Notes: a model not told the origin generated them from the letters alone. DNA of 64,000 nt from Cladopsammia gracilis (GCA_022457155.1 JAJGOT010000351.1:496001-560000), one strand, 5' to 3'. Positions 48,214 through 58,541 are shown, counted from the first letter of the stretch. Translations and numbers: made by a program.

Positions 48214-49263
48214 TAGGGATGCACCATTAGAAATGTGAAGGGGGGGGGGGGGGGTAGGATTTTCTGGAAAGGCATGTAATTTTTTTTCACAACCAGCAGG
48301 AGTGCAAGATTTTTTTCTCAACCTTCAAACCCTTGCACGATTTTTTTTTCCAAAATGACTATGCCCTCTTTTGGTCTTGTTCTACTAGGACCATTTCAAC
48401 CGCGCAAACGGTTTTTTGTTGTAGTGTCCAGACAGGACATGTTTGTATTAACTATATTTATTTCATAATAATTGAGATTTTCTATTGAAATTTGGCGTAT
48501 GAAAACCCTGTTCAGGGTTCGCAGCCAATCAAAAATAGCGTTTCGTCCAGTCACAAATGTTACATAATGTAATAGGACACCTAACACGTGCAGTGTTAGA
48601 CATGGACTTTGCCATATTGTATGTTGTAATCTCTCTCACTTGCTGGATCTCGCTTACAAAGCCTCGCTCGTTCGATTTCTGATACGAACCAACCGGGGAA
48701 CCAACTCATGCGTAAATACCATACGCCCGCACTGCCCATGAAGTTAAGTAATCTATATGTTTAAACGCCCCAACCGAGATCAATGGCAGTTGAAACAGCT
48801 ATAAAGTTAAACAATTATCACCACAGTCTCTTAATTTAATACCATAGCAGCTATAGGCCTATAGAGATGAAGGGCATCAGAGTTGGTTCAAATTGAAATC
48901 TCTATTCAGCCAGTAGAAATTGTTTTTTATAAAATGAGAGGCCTGAAATGCAGTTTGCGGACTGTCCAACCTTTTAGGCTTAAAAAATCGGTATAAATTA
49001 GAATTGAGATGGATTGGCCGAGCGCCGAAGGCGCGATCCGCTGGGGGTCCCCAGAAAATTTTGAAATCTTGATGCTCTGAAACTCCATTTCTAGTGTTCT
49101 GAGACGACAATTTCTGTCAAAAACAAATATTTCCAGTCACATTGGTTATCCATGCAGGTTATTTTTTTTCTGGTTTCGTTGCAATGCAGGATTTTTTTTT
49201 CTTAAATTTTTGTTTTGCAGGATTTTTTTTTTGTTTTTGGACTCCCCCCGCCTTCACATTTCT
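48214..49263. mobile_element. 1.05-kb insertion in block A copy 4
   Basis: The left end has 'gaaatgtgaag' followed by a G tract (48240-48254). The right end has 'ccccccgccttcacatttc', its inverse. Other block A copies read straight across ('aacttactatga'), giving the empty site. CTTA or TTA is repeated at both borders. Internally only T-rich stretches and short open frames are seen. It is probably non-autonomous. Confidence 0.78.
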
Positions 49264-49722
49264 TACTATGATTAAGTACTTGCATCTACAGAATACCCAT
49301 GATGGAAATGGTGCATAGATTAAAAAAAATGTTGAAATGTTTTCAAGTTGTTCCCTTTTGTCTTTGGCAAAATGCTAAAAATACAGTCTCATCTGTTGTC
49401 CATTGACAAATTTATTTAATGTCTTCCGATCCTTCCGATCCTTCTATCCTTCTTCTGGTTTCGTTGCAATGCAGGATTTTTTTTTCTTAAATTTTTGTTT
49501 TGCAGGATTTTTTTTTTGTTTTTGGACTCCCCCCGCCTTCACATTTCTTACTATGATTAAGTACTTGCATCTACAGAATACCCATGATGGAAATGGTGCA
49601 TAGATTAAAAAAAATGTTGAAATGTTTTCAAGTTGTTCCCTTTTGTCTTTGGCAAAATGCTAAAAATACAGTCTCATCTGTTGTCCATTGACAAATTTAT
49701 TTAATGTCTTCCGATCCTTCTA
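49170..49722 (+). repeat. Near-exact tandem duplication, period 285 bp
   Basis: 49170-49454 and 49455-49722 are almost identical, covering the right end of the 1.05-kb insertion and its flank. The repeat must postdate that insertion. Confidence 0.92.
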
Positions 49723-49739
49723 GGAGTATTTGTGTTGAG

Positions 49740-49926
49740 AAAAGGAGCTTAATTCTGAGTCATGTGAAGATCGCCGTTTGACCCAAAGTCGGTCTTCAGC
49801 CATTCTTCACAACTAGCTAATCCAAATACAATCAGTTGAACTTAGTCAAATTGCGAACTTTACAAAAGCCGAACTCAATTAATCGAGTTATGTGAAATTA
49901 TGTGAAGTACGGCGTTTGACCCAGGC
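49740..49926. other. No gene recognised
   Basis: AT-rich linker before a minus-strand exon-like module. Confidence 0.5.
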
Positions 49927-49931
49927 CTTAC

Positions 49932-49992
49932 ATTTGTGTTCTCTTTGATGTTGTCATCCCCTTTCATCTTCCACTTTCTCAGATAACTTTGC
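49932..49992 (-). other. Exon-like module, 61 nt, one open frame
   Basis: Flanked by 'ttaattttcag' and 'gtaag' on the minus strand. Entered with two nucleotides it is open for 20 codons (contains L-R-K-W-K-M-K-G-D-D-N-I-K-E-N) and leaves phase 0. The candidate first exon at 56310-56329 leaves exactly two nucleotides, so the two are phase-compatible. Confidence 0.5.
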
Positions 49993-50159
49993 CTGAAAAT
50001 TAACAGAAATCAGTATTAATAATTTAAGTAATGATCCGCATAAGAAGGATAGCACTGAACGGCAATGCACGATGGAAAGTCAACTGTTTTCATTGTTACA
50101 ACTAGTGATCTCATTGGCCTGGACTCAGAAACCGCTTAATAGTTAAGGTTCGAGGTGCA

Positions 50160-50840
50160 TTAAGGTGGCTTACTACAGTTTATGGGGGTCACCAGATGCT
50201 TCCGATAACATTGATCACAGGTGACCATTTGTTGAAACAAGAAACAATTACAAAGTCAAAACCTCGTACAAGACAGTGGATGTTTGTAATTTCACCATCC
50301 TCTGGTTAGAAGTGGCTTAAAACAAGCGACCGAGTGGTTGTCAGAAGACTGGGTTCTAATTCTATGGGGACGTTTTACTCAAAACTCACCTGTATGACCC
50401 TACCTCAAAATCTTACCATTTAAATTTTGGATAAAAATAAACGTTCTTACAAGTTGAAACAAAAATCTGTAAGAGAGTTTTTCGCATATCAACGAAAATA
50501 TCAAAAATAGGAATTTCGAAAAATATTTTAAAATCTGTCTTACAGATTTTGAAAAAAAATTGTCTGCACATCGATGTTGATGTATATTTCAAAATATCAA
50601 AAATTGAGCATAGGTCGTACGGCTAAATTTCGAGAAATTTACAACCAAAAAACGTTTCGTACTATCTCCAAGCATGCGCACTAATGTGCACACCACGGCC
50701 ATTCACTTATCTGCGCGCACGCCTGCTCAAGCATTACTAACTGCGTACACGAGGTCACAGCTTCGTTGTTGTTTGCTCGTGCGGTATTGCTTGCGTGACA
50801 CGCCTGCGTAAGGAAATTTATTGTCTCTCGGCCACCTTAA
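50160..50840. mobile_element. Possible MITE with TTAAGGTGGC ends
   Basis: TTAAGGTGGC at 50160 and GCCACCTTAA at 50831-50840 form a 10-bp inverted repeat around 660 bp of AT-rich non-coding sequence. The short arms make this moderately certain. Confidence 0.55.
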
Positions 50841-51375
50841 GTCTAATTTTTTTAAGGTTTCAAGTAATTTGAGACCCAATCGCACAACATGCAATTTTTA
50901 AAATATATTGTATTTGGGGAACTTCATCAAAGAAGCAAAATTATTAGCTATTGTCTTCTGCTATTCTGATTGGTTAAGCACAAACATTTCCTAAAATTTA
51001 TTTGATGCAAATGGATTTTATTTATTTTTATAATGAAATATAATTATTAACCATCATCTCCTCCTCTATTCTTGAAATCAAAGATATTCTATGTGGGAAA
51101 GAGCCAATGCCGCAGAACAATGAAGTTTGCTATCGTTCTTATGTGGAGCATTACTTAAAGTGTATCTTACACTGTACACTGCAATTTAACATTTTATTGT
51201 CTCAAAGACATTTCACCCTTTTCTCCCCAATATATACAAATTCTCCCTCCTCGTCTCCATATGGTTCTTATAGAAAATGGAGAGAGAAGTTGTTAAAATA
51301 TCAAGAGAATTCAATTTGGCTGATCATATCCTTAATTCAGTAATATTACAAGGAGAAATTTGATGCTGATCACTA

Positions 51376-51892
51376 TTAAAGTGCATATGAATCGAAATTT
51401 CTTTTTATGTAGTTATAACTGATTTAGCCTTTGAAATGTATGATTCCAAAATTTGAGATGTTACAAACATTCGAAGTTACATTATTTTGCCCTGAAAATG
51501 GTCACGAAATTCAAGGGACTGGAGTCAAGTTCTGACATATTATGTTGGTTGCAAAGGTTTGTTTTCGTTCAGTAATTCTCCCTGAGTTCTTGCCACTCCA
51601 AAAGATGTCTAGGGATTCGATTGTGCCTGTAGCAAGACTCCTCAAAATGCGTGCAACAGACCCACCATACTAGATATTGAACTGATCATGCAACTAACAT
51701 TACGTCACATCACGTGACATTGACATTTTGGACGCATGATTTGAAAACCATTTTTAGGGCAAAATAGCGTAACTTTGAATTCTTGTAACATCGCCAATTT
51801 TTACTCTAAACGTCTCAAATTTTGGAATCGTACATTTCAAGGGCTAAATTTTATAACTACATAAAAAGAAATTTGGTTCATATGCACTTTAA
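51376..51892. mobile_element. MITE with TTAA borders (piggyBac-like)
   Basis: The ends are TTAA-AGTGCATATGAA and TTCATATGCACT-TTAA. The inverted arms continue imperfectly for about 120 bp ('caaaatttgaga', 'tcgaagttac' and their inverses). TTAA target duplication is characteristic of piggyBac-type transposition, so the class assignment is inference from the ends only. Confidence 0.8.
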
Positions 51893-51943
51893 GGTTTAAA
51901 TGGTTTTTAAAATTAAGACATGGTACAATTTAAATATTCCTAC

Positions 51944-52040
51944 CTTCACAGTGTTTGCTCTTGATTTAGTTTTTCCAGTTCATTGTCTTTGATTCATTCC
52001 TCTCTTTTCAACTTCCATTTTACTGAATGATCTCAGTCTC
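51944..52040 (-). other. Exon-like module, 97 nt
   Basis: Flanked by 'tattttcag' and 'gtagg' on the minus strand. One frame reads S-V-K-W-K-L-K-R-E-E, a TGA, then I-K-D-N-E-L-E-K-L-N-Q-E-Q-T-L. It is the longest and clearest example of the shared peptide pattern. Confidence 0.5.
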
Positions 52041-52165
52041 CTGAAAATACAAAATGATCAGTTCAAGATATACTGAAGCACACCTTTCATTAAATAGGTT
52101 TTATAGAAAAATATCAAAAATGGGAACGATTCAAAGAATATAAAGAATAATTTCAAAGTGGTTAC

Positions 52166-52239
52166 CTTTACAGTGTTTGCTCCTGATACAGTTGACTTGT
52201 TCAATTCCTATTGCCTGTCAATTCACTGAACTAGCTTCC
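52166..52239 (-). other. Exon-like module, 74 nt (A-74 relative)
   Basis: Same length as the block A 74-nt modules, flanked by 'attttaag' and 'gtaac' on the minus strand. It belongs to a diverged block-A-like stretch (about 51930-52780) outside the satellite. Confidence 0.48.
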
Positions 52240-52470
52240 CTTAAAATATATATAAATCAATCAATTCAAGATGCCACAGTACTGTCAGTGCAAGTTGTAT
52301 ATTGAAGGGGATACCAGTACCTGTATGTCACACCTATAAATAGGTAAAAAGGCAAAGTTGCACAATAGTCACAGCTGGCCCACTTGGCCAGAGCTTAACC
52401 CGGCTTCTCTAGCATGAAGCAACTAGGAAAATAGCTACTCCCCCCGGATGGGATACTAGTCCATTGCAAG

Positions 52471-52487
52471 CCCCCCCCCCCCCCCCC
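52471..52487. repeat. C homopolymer tract
   Basis: About seventeen consecutive C, prone to replication or assembly error. Confidence 0.9.
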
Positions 52488-52994
52488 ACCAGCATTTTGT
52501 TGCCAGTACCCATTTATACACCTGGGTGGAGAGAGACAAGGTAGAATAAAGTTTCTTGTATAAGGAAACAACACGATGGCTGAGAACAGGTCTCGAAAAG
52601 ACATCATCATGGAATGCTTAAAATAATAGTCCAGTTTTGTTTAAAGTTACTTTACTAGTAAACTAGAATTAACTCAAATAAGGGCTCTCGCAGCTGCAGA
52701 TTCCCCTATATGAAAATTGATTAGAGCATAAAAAATTGGTAAAATGTTTTTGAGTTCCTCCCTTTTGTCTTTGGAAAAATCTCTAAAACTGCAGTGTGGT
52801 TTGTTCTCCGTTACAGAATGCCATCCTTGGACAACACTCGATAATTCATTTGATTTCTTACTTGTAGTATTCTAGATTAAACATTTTGTTTATGAGAAAA
52901 GGAACTTAGTTCTAATCTAAGCACAGTTTGGAAGTCAAAAGCCTAAACATCTCCATGACTTCCCATGTTATTGTATAATGTTAAATTTTTTTAC

Positions 52995-53064
52995 CTTTAT
53001 ATATGAAGTGTTCTCTTTAATTCGTTCCTCTCCTTTCATCTTCCACTTTTTCAGCTAACTTTGC
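52995..53064 (-). other. Exon-like module, 70 nt
   Basis: Flanked by 'ttaattttcag' and 'gtaaa' on the minus strand. It is a paralogue of the 61-nt module. One frame reads L-K-K-W-K-M-K-G-E-E-R-I-K-E-N after an early TAG. Here the arginine codon is CGA where other modules have TGA. Confidence 0.5.
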
Positions 53065-53908
53065 CTGAAAATTAACAGAAACCAGCAATTCAATACGTTA
53101 CACACTGGAATTTTCCAATGATTATTTTCTAGCAATTACCAACTTTAATTTTATTGAAAAGTTAGTGAAACACACGATAAAACTGTAGGCCTCATTAATG
53201 GGGCAATGTCCCGGCTGTTATATTGTGTTTTCATGATAATGGCCAGGAACTTTCTTTATTATTATCTTGAAATAGAAAGAAAATATCCTCAAAAGTGATG
53301 AAAGAACTTAAGAAAAATCAACTAAAGAATGTAGTATGTAGTTCATTTACGAATTTCTTAAGCGTTTTCTAGATGTGAATATACTGCAGTATAAAATGAC
53401 AAGACAGAATAATTATTGTTCCTTTTGAAATTATTATACTTACAAAGTGCAATCTCCATTTGTTAAAGGTAAAGAGAGCTAGCATGAATGTGTTATTCTG
53501 AATTAGCTTGAAGAGTTGCTTGTGTGTACAGTTATACTGCACATCAATAAAATTGACATTTGACCACACCCACAAAGTATTTTTAGTGAACCTTTATTAA
53601 GCAGCCAATTTCCAAAGCCCCAAGGGTGCAGTTTTCTGGAGACCATACCTTCATTTTTCAATCAGCTTTTAAGTGGTCTTCTCAGAGTCAGAGCAACATG
53701 AATTTATCACCACTGGTTTTAAATTGAAGTTTGCAAAGTATATTTTCTGGTAAAATCAATATTACCGTGACGATGATAAACAAGAAACTTCAACATCAGT
53801 GAAAGTAAAATTTTGTGCATTTTAGAATAACCCATTGAAATCCCACATTCACATCTTAAAATACAGTATATACATGTAGCATTTAAGTTTTTGCAAGAAT
53901 AAAAAAAT
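53065..53908. other. No gene recognised
   Basis: AT-rich intergenic or intronic sequence without a convincing open frame or repeat. Confidence 0.5.
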
Positions 53909-54212
53909 GGGTTAACCTATTCCCCGGAATCCGGAATCTGGAATCTGGCATCCGGAATCTTGAGCGTGAAATCCTAAAAGCAGGAATGAACCAAAACATG
54001 AAAAATAAATAAATATCAGTTTAATACTCATTTAATTTTTCTTACTTGACATCGCGTGGCATAGTTTTAGTCTTCAATTGTGCAGTTTTCTGATTCCTTA
54101 CTTCACCTTTTTATGCCAAAATTTTGACTATAGAGTGACCTTATTGTATAGCACACGCTGTGGTCTACACTGAGTATAGTGAAACGCATCGCGCTTCATT
54201 GTCAAGCATATT

Positions 54213-54400
54213 GTGTAGTTCCAGAAAAAATCTATACCTACCCCACGGAAGGTCAATGGAAATTCCTAGGAGGAGGGGGATCTTAAAAGCCAACATTTTA
54301 GAAGCAAAGTATGAAACTAAACTGGAATTTTCTGGGGGGATGGGGGGTGCTAAAGAAAAACCTTCCGTGTGGGGAGTATGGATATTTTCTGGAACTGCAC
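54213..54400. mobile_element. Small MITE nested in the left arm
   Basis: 'TAGTTCCAGAAAAAATC' and 'GATATTTTCTGGAACTG' are inverted ends. The right arm of the host element lacks this piece and shows the unoccupied site 'caggcacattcac'. A diverged copy of about 9 bp (catattgtg and cacattcac) flanks the insertion. Confidence 0.75.
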
Positions 54401-54556
54401 ATTCACAGCTTTAGCCAATCTATAAATAGGATAGATGAGAGTGAAATCGTGGGGTGCTAAAGAAAAACCTTCCGTGTGGGGAGTATGGATATTTTCTGGA
54501 ACTGCACATTCACAGCTTTAGCCAATCTATAAATAGGATAGATGAGAGTGAAATTG
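54344..54556 (+). repeat. Tandem duplication, period 106 bp
   Basis: The segment starting 'ggggtgctaaagaaaaacct' occurs at about 54344 and 54450 with almost no differences. It covers the right end of the nested MITE and adjoining host arm. Confidence 0.9.
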
Positions 54557-55510
54557 TGGCGGCACGAGCGGCTCGTTGAAATGAAGTAGTCGCTATTTTA
54601 AATTTTCCAATACAGTGTTATAACTATATGCACACAGCATTGCGAGTAATTTTGTTTTTGGTTTCAGAATTTATAAGAACTAATTGAGCCATCAGGTGGA
54701 GAAAGGGTATTTTGCAAGCAGACCCAACAGTACATTTTTGTTTACAATAATCAGAAAACATTTGCTTTTTTGTTATAAAAAAGGAAACACATCAATAGAG
54801 GGAGACAAATTAAATTTATACTGCAGCTAAAAAAAAGTTGTGTCAAAAACTTTCTGTGAGAACAGTTTGTTCTGACTGGCTCAAATTCAATGTGAAATTG
54901 AGGTTGCACATGCATGTGTAGTGCTGGCTATTTAAAACACGATTTTCTCCATGCGATGATGCGACATTGTCAAAAAATTGCCTTGGTGAAGTTCTTAAAA
55001 ATATGTAAAATTTTATGAATACAAAAGTGCATAATACAGTACGGAAAATTTAAAATCGCGACTACTTCATTTCAACGAGCCACTTGTGCCACCACGATTC
55101 CACTCTCATCTATCCTGTTTATATAGTGGCTAAGCCTGTGAATGTGCCTGACAACAAAGCGCGATGTGGCGCACTATACTGACACTATACTCAGTTTAGA
55201 CCACAGCGTGCGTTATACAATCAGGTCACACTATAGTCAAAATTTTGACGTAAAAAGGTAAAGTAAGAAATCGGAAAACTGCGCGACTGAAGACTAAAAA
55301 TACGCCATGCGATGTCAAGTACGAAAAATTAAACGGGGATTTAACGGATATTCATTTATTTTTCATGTTTTGGTTCATGCCAGCTTTTAGGATTTTATGC
55401 TCAAGATTCCGGATTCCAGATTCCGGATTTTGGGGAATAGGTAAACCCTAAAGAAATTCTGTATGATTGATTTCAAATAAATTGCAATAACATTTCAAAC
55501 CTTCCTCTTT

Positions 55511-55670
55511 GTATATGTTGTGGGTCAAAATTTGCCTTGGTTCAAATTTTATTTTCCTTTGTTTTTGGTTATGGTAATATATGATAATGTATGATAATGT
55601 ATGATAATGAGTTTTACACAAAAGAAAAGAAAATTTGAACCAAGGCAAATTTTGACCCACAACGTATACA
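55511..55670. mobile_element. Short MITE with long inverted ends
   Basis: The left arm contains 'TGTGGGTCAAAATTTGCCTT' and the right arm 'AAGGCAAATTTTGACCCACA'. Total about 160 bp, with a 'gtatgataat' microsatellite in the loop. The 70-codon minus frame across it is incidental. Confidence 0.85.
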
Positions 55671-56299
55671 TTGATTCATTGGGACGCCTTTAAATTTAAA
55701 GATGAAGACAACATATGAACTGGTCAAATAGTTTGCATTAGAAATGCACCTATTTTAATTTATGCTAATGATTTTAAATCAGTGCACAGCACAACACAAC
55801 GCAAGCCACATGTCACGCCACGCATGTCACAATACGCACTTGGGCTGCCTGTGCATCCATGAAAGGCTAAATTAAGTTGATGACTGCCCACTTTGCTTTT
55901 GTGTAGCCAATTGTGAACAAGCATTCTATTAAGAAAGATAAGACTTAGATAATACTATAAAGCTTACCTCTCAACAAGACTCTAGACTTTTCCACTGAAC
56001 ATTTTTGACATCCAATGTTCCAGGGTTTCAAACGCTGCTTCAAAACAAGTTCATGTAACGATGTTATTCAATAAAAACGAACATAAACTTAAGCTTATAA
56101 AGACATAAGACTTAAGTTTTTAAGTTTAAAGGAGCTAGCTTACATGGACTAGAAACGCTGTCTTCAGATGATTTTTTTTTTGCTTCAGAATACTGACAAA
56201 ATGCTATTTAGGTTCATCCAATGTCTCCTAGTTCTTCCCTCGTGAAAAGGTGACAAATGAATAATTGAATATTAATGACAAGTTATCAGCAATTCTGAT
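55671..56299. other. No gene recognised
   Basis: AT-rich sequence between the MITE and the CpG-rich patch. Confidence 0.5.
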
Positions 56300-56309
56300 T
56301 TGATCTCAC

Positions 56310-56329
56310 AAGAAACTCGCATCCGCCAT
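56310..56329 (-). CDS. Candidate first coding exon (minus strand)
   Basis: On the minus strand 'caagATGGCGGATGCG' gives a start in good context. Six codons (M-A-D-A-S-F) plus two nucleotides run to a consensus donor 'GTGAGA'. Entering the 61-nt module at 49992 or the 70-nt module at 53064 from this exon uses the frame that carries the shared K-W-K-M-K-G pattern. The 70-mer then meets a TAG after three codons; the 61-mer is open. The product is unknown. An ATGGCGG context also resembles a YY1-type promoter element, so it might be regulatory only. Confidence 0.33.
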
Positions 56330-56420
56330 CTTGCATCTCCTTCTGGGCCCCAGTCTTTACTCTCGTGTTTCCGCGCGGTGCGGCGTTCGCGAACCTGCTC
56401 AGTACCCACGAAGTCTTCAA
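56330..56420 (-). promoter_or_regulatory. CpG-rich candidate promoter
   Basis: A locally GC- and CpG-rich stretch ('cgcgcggtgcggcgttcgcg') stands out in AT-rich DNA directly upstream, in minus-strand sense, of the candidate ATG. No TATA box is visible. The position fits a CpG-type promoter for minus-strand transcription towards the exon-like modules. The plus-strand frame 56300-56521 is regarded as incidental. Confidence 0.35.
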
Positions 56421-57190
56421 AAGAATGCCAAATATTTATGCAACAAGGTTTTCTTGGTTATTTCAAATTTTCCTCTGTAAGACAGACCGCTAGAGCTGCT
56501 CCCAAGGTTGTTAAGGCTTAAATTGTCCAAATAAAACAGTTCAGAACTTCACTAGTTTTCAGACATACTAGGTATGCCCCCAAACTATACTTTATTTTGC
56601 AGCTCTCGGAGAGTATACTGTGGTAGCATCTGCAGTTAACCCATCGCAGTATTGATTCCCGAGTGTTTTGAGTGCTTTTACGGAGAAACATAAAATTATG
56701 TCTGAAAAGTAACACTACATTCAAGTCACATAATGACCTACATGACCTTTAGATTCTCGTGCGTTTCATGCCAGAAGAATGTTCTTTTTTCAAACTCGTA
56801 TTGTCAAACGCGCATGGTTCACCATTCAAATCCTTTCAATAGGAAAAATTTCTGCCCATCACACAATTTCAAAATGACAAGCACTGAACGGACTGCTATG
56901 TAAAACAGGTATGTGTGCAGAAGAATTGATGAAATTTAGAAAAGAACGTGAATGCTATTTTTTGTAACACAATGCGAAAACAATTTTATCTGCTCTATCT
57001 TGAAAGCACTTTAATAAAAGAAGAATGTTCTAGAACACGTGCGTCACGCAAAATCGACTCCCCTTTCGAGTATATGAGCATGTTTCGCGATCCGCTTTAG
57101 CAAGATGAAATGGTCAAAATAAATTGTTTTCCTTACTTCTTATAACAACTAAGTGACATGATCTCTTACATCGCTTTCTTAAAGAAATAA
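56421..57190. other. No gene recognised
   Basis: AT-rich sequence with no supported feature. Confidence 0.5.
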
Positions 57191-57665
57191 AAAACGCGCC
57201 TTGTGCATTATTGAGTTTATATTAAAGAAATAAAAAACGCGCCGAGTGCATTATTGAGTTTATATATAAGCACGCGGAAATTTTTAAGAACACGAGAGAA
57301 GTGCAGAAAAGCACAAGCCAAAGGCGAGTGCTTCTCGCACTTCTCGAGTTTTCTTAAAAATTTCTAAGTGCTTATATAACTCAGCAATGCAAGAGGAACA
57401 AGTTTTTTTATTTCTTTTATAAAATATAAACGGTTATAATGAACCTTACGTCACGCGAGTGCTTTATCGAGTTATAATGAACTCGGTTTCACCAATCATA
57501 GCGCGCGCATTTCCTTGAACATTTTAGCATGCGGGAATTTTTAAGAACACAAGAGAAGTACAGAGAAGCACGAGTTTGGCTCGTGCTTCTCGCACTTCTC
57601 GAGTGTTCTTAAAAATTCCGAAGTGCTTATATAACTCAAAAATGCACGAGGAACAAGTTTTTTTC
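57191..57665. mobile_element. Two related fold-back elements in tandem
   Basis: Hairpin 1 (about 57247-57391) and hairpin 2 (about 57528-57626) share arms with 'aatttttaagaacac', 'gagaagt' and 'cacttctcgag'. The ends read 'gcattattgagttt' and 'tatataactca'. A 40-bp direct repeat with 'aaaaaacgcgcc' precedes hairpin 1. Confidence 0.75.
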
Positions 57666-57780
57666 TTTTATAAAATAAACGGTTATAATAAACCTTACGT
57701 CACGCGCACGCTTTATCATGTTATAATGAACTCGGTTTAACCAATCATAGCTCTCGCATTTCCTCGAGCATTTTATAAAT
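57440..57780. repeat. Satellite-related sequence outside the array
   Basis: 'CCTTACGTCACGCGAGTGCT' followed by 'ttatcgagtt', then inverted 'accaatcatagcgcgcgcat', are pieces of the 103-bp monomer arranged head-to-head. A second such pair lies at about 57692-57775. These copies flank the fold-back elements and may show where the satellite came from. Confidence 0.7.
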
Positions 57781-57858
57781 GACAATAATTATACCTTAAA
57801 TTTCTGTCTGAACGCTGAAGCACACTTACCCTGACTTACCTCGACTTACAAGTCTACT

Positions 57859-58035
57859 AAAGGCCCACCTTCACCCAAAATGCTATGCGTGCCGTAATAT
57901 CTTTCTGTGCTGAATTTCTGTAACACGAAATTCACGCTTGAACGAGTGCAACCAATCAGATCACCCGTATAAACAATGGAGCATTTCAAAACAAAAACAA
58001 ACGACTGCAAAGTCTTTTAGGTGAAGGTGGGCCTT
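57859..58035. mobile_element. MITE with AAGGCCCACCTTCACC ends
   Basis: AAGGCCCACCTTCACC at 57859 and its exact inverse ending at 58035 form 16-bp inverted ends around 145 bp of non-coding sequence. No clear target duplication. Confidence 0.82.
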
Positions 58036-58049
58036 CGGCGAACTCCTAG

Positions 58050-58541
58050 TGTGAACCGACGACCGTTATCGTCGAAATCTTACTCAGAAAAATAAGCAGT
58101 TTATATCTCGTTGGCGTAACGCCACGAGCAATTAAAGTTTGTACGTCCGCTGAAGTAAATCAAAGGGCTCTTAAAGCCATCTCGTTAATGCGAGAGAATG
58201 TAAGGTTAATAAACAACAACAACAAGAATTGGAAAAGTTGGGTGCCTTTGATAGGTAAATGTAGTAAAGACGTGATAGGTAATATGTGTAAAGCTGCTAA
58301 ATGGTTTATTGAAGTTGAAAGATTGAAAATACCTGTAGGTCTAATCGTAGAGTTAGACATTGCAGTCATAGAGGACTTAAGGGCTCTTTTAGGAGCCACC
58401 AAATCAATAAAAGTCATGAGCAACAAAATAATCACGAGTATGAATATAAAAAATTTTCATGTTAATTTAGCGTATTTGTTCAAAATAGTCTTCATTTTAC
58501 AGCTGAGGGGAAACTTCAACTTGATAATATTAAGCGAATGA
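58050..58541 (+). CDS. Uncharacterised exon-like open frame
   Basis: Open for 163 codons from just after a TAG at 58047 (which includes an AG that could be a splice acceptor) to TGA at 58541. The first ATG is at 58188. Composition is protein-like: hydrophobic and charged residues alternate, for example K-V-C-T-S-A-E-V-N-Q-R-A-L-K-A and 'IPVGLIVELDIAVIEDL'. No family is recognised. The opposite strand is also open for 91 codons over part of it, which weakens the case. The last 30 codons look like readthrough. Confidence 0.3.
   Translation, partial: CEPTTVIVEILLRKISSLYLVGVTPRAIKVCTSAEVNQRALKAISLMRENVRLINNNNKNWKSWVPLIGKCSKDVIGNMCKAAKWFIEVERLKIPVGLIVELDIAVIEDLRALLGATKSIKVMSNKIITSMNIKNFHVNLAYLFKIVFILQLRGNFNLIILSE

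Larger units (their letters stand above)
47606..49322 (-). repeat. Block A, copy 4, split by an insertion
   Basis: The block runs 47606-48213 and resumes at about 49264-49322 ('ctatgattaagtacttgc'). The inserted element at 48214-49263 separates the parts. This copy keeps both exon-like modules. Confidence 0.88.
53909..55448. mobile_element. 1.5-kb fold-back element
   Basis: The ends are GGGTTAACCTATTCCCC and its near-perfect inverse. The arms (about 53909-54627 and 55019-55448) pair over hundreds of bases. They include 'ggaatccggaatc'-type sequence and 'gactatag', and enclose a loop of about 390 bp. The left arm is longer because it carries a nested insertion and a 106-bp tandem duplication. 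The frame at 54160-54414 crosses these repeats and is not a gene. Confidence 0.85.

Noticed and set aside
54160..54414. 84-codon plus-strand frame
   Set aside because: It runs through the arm of a fold-back element and a nested MITE.
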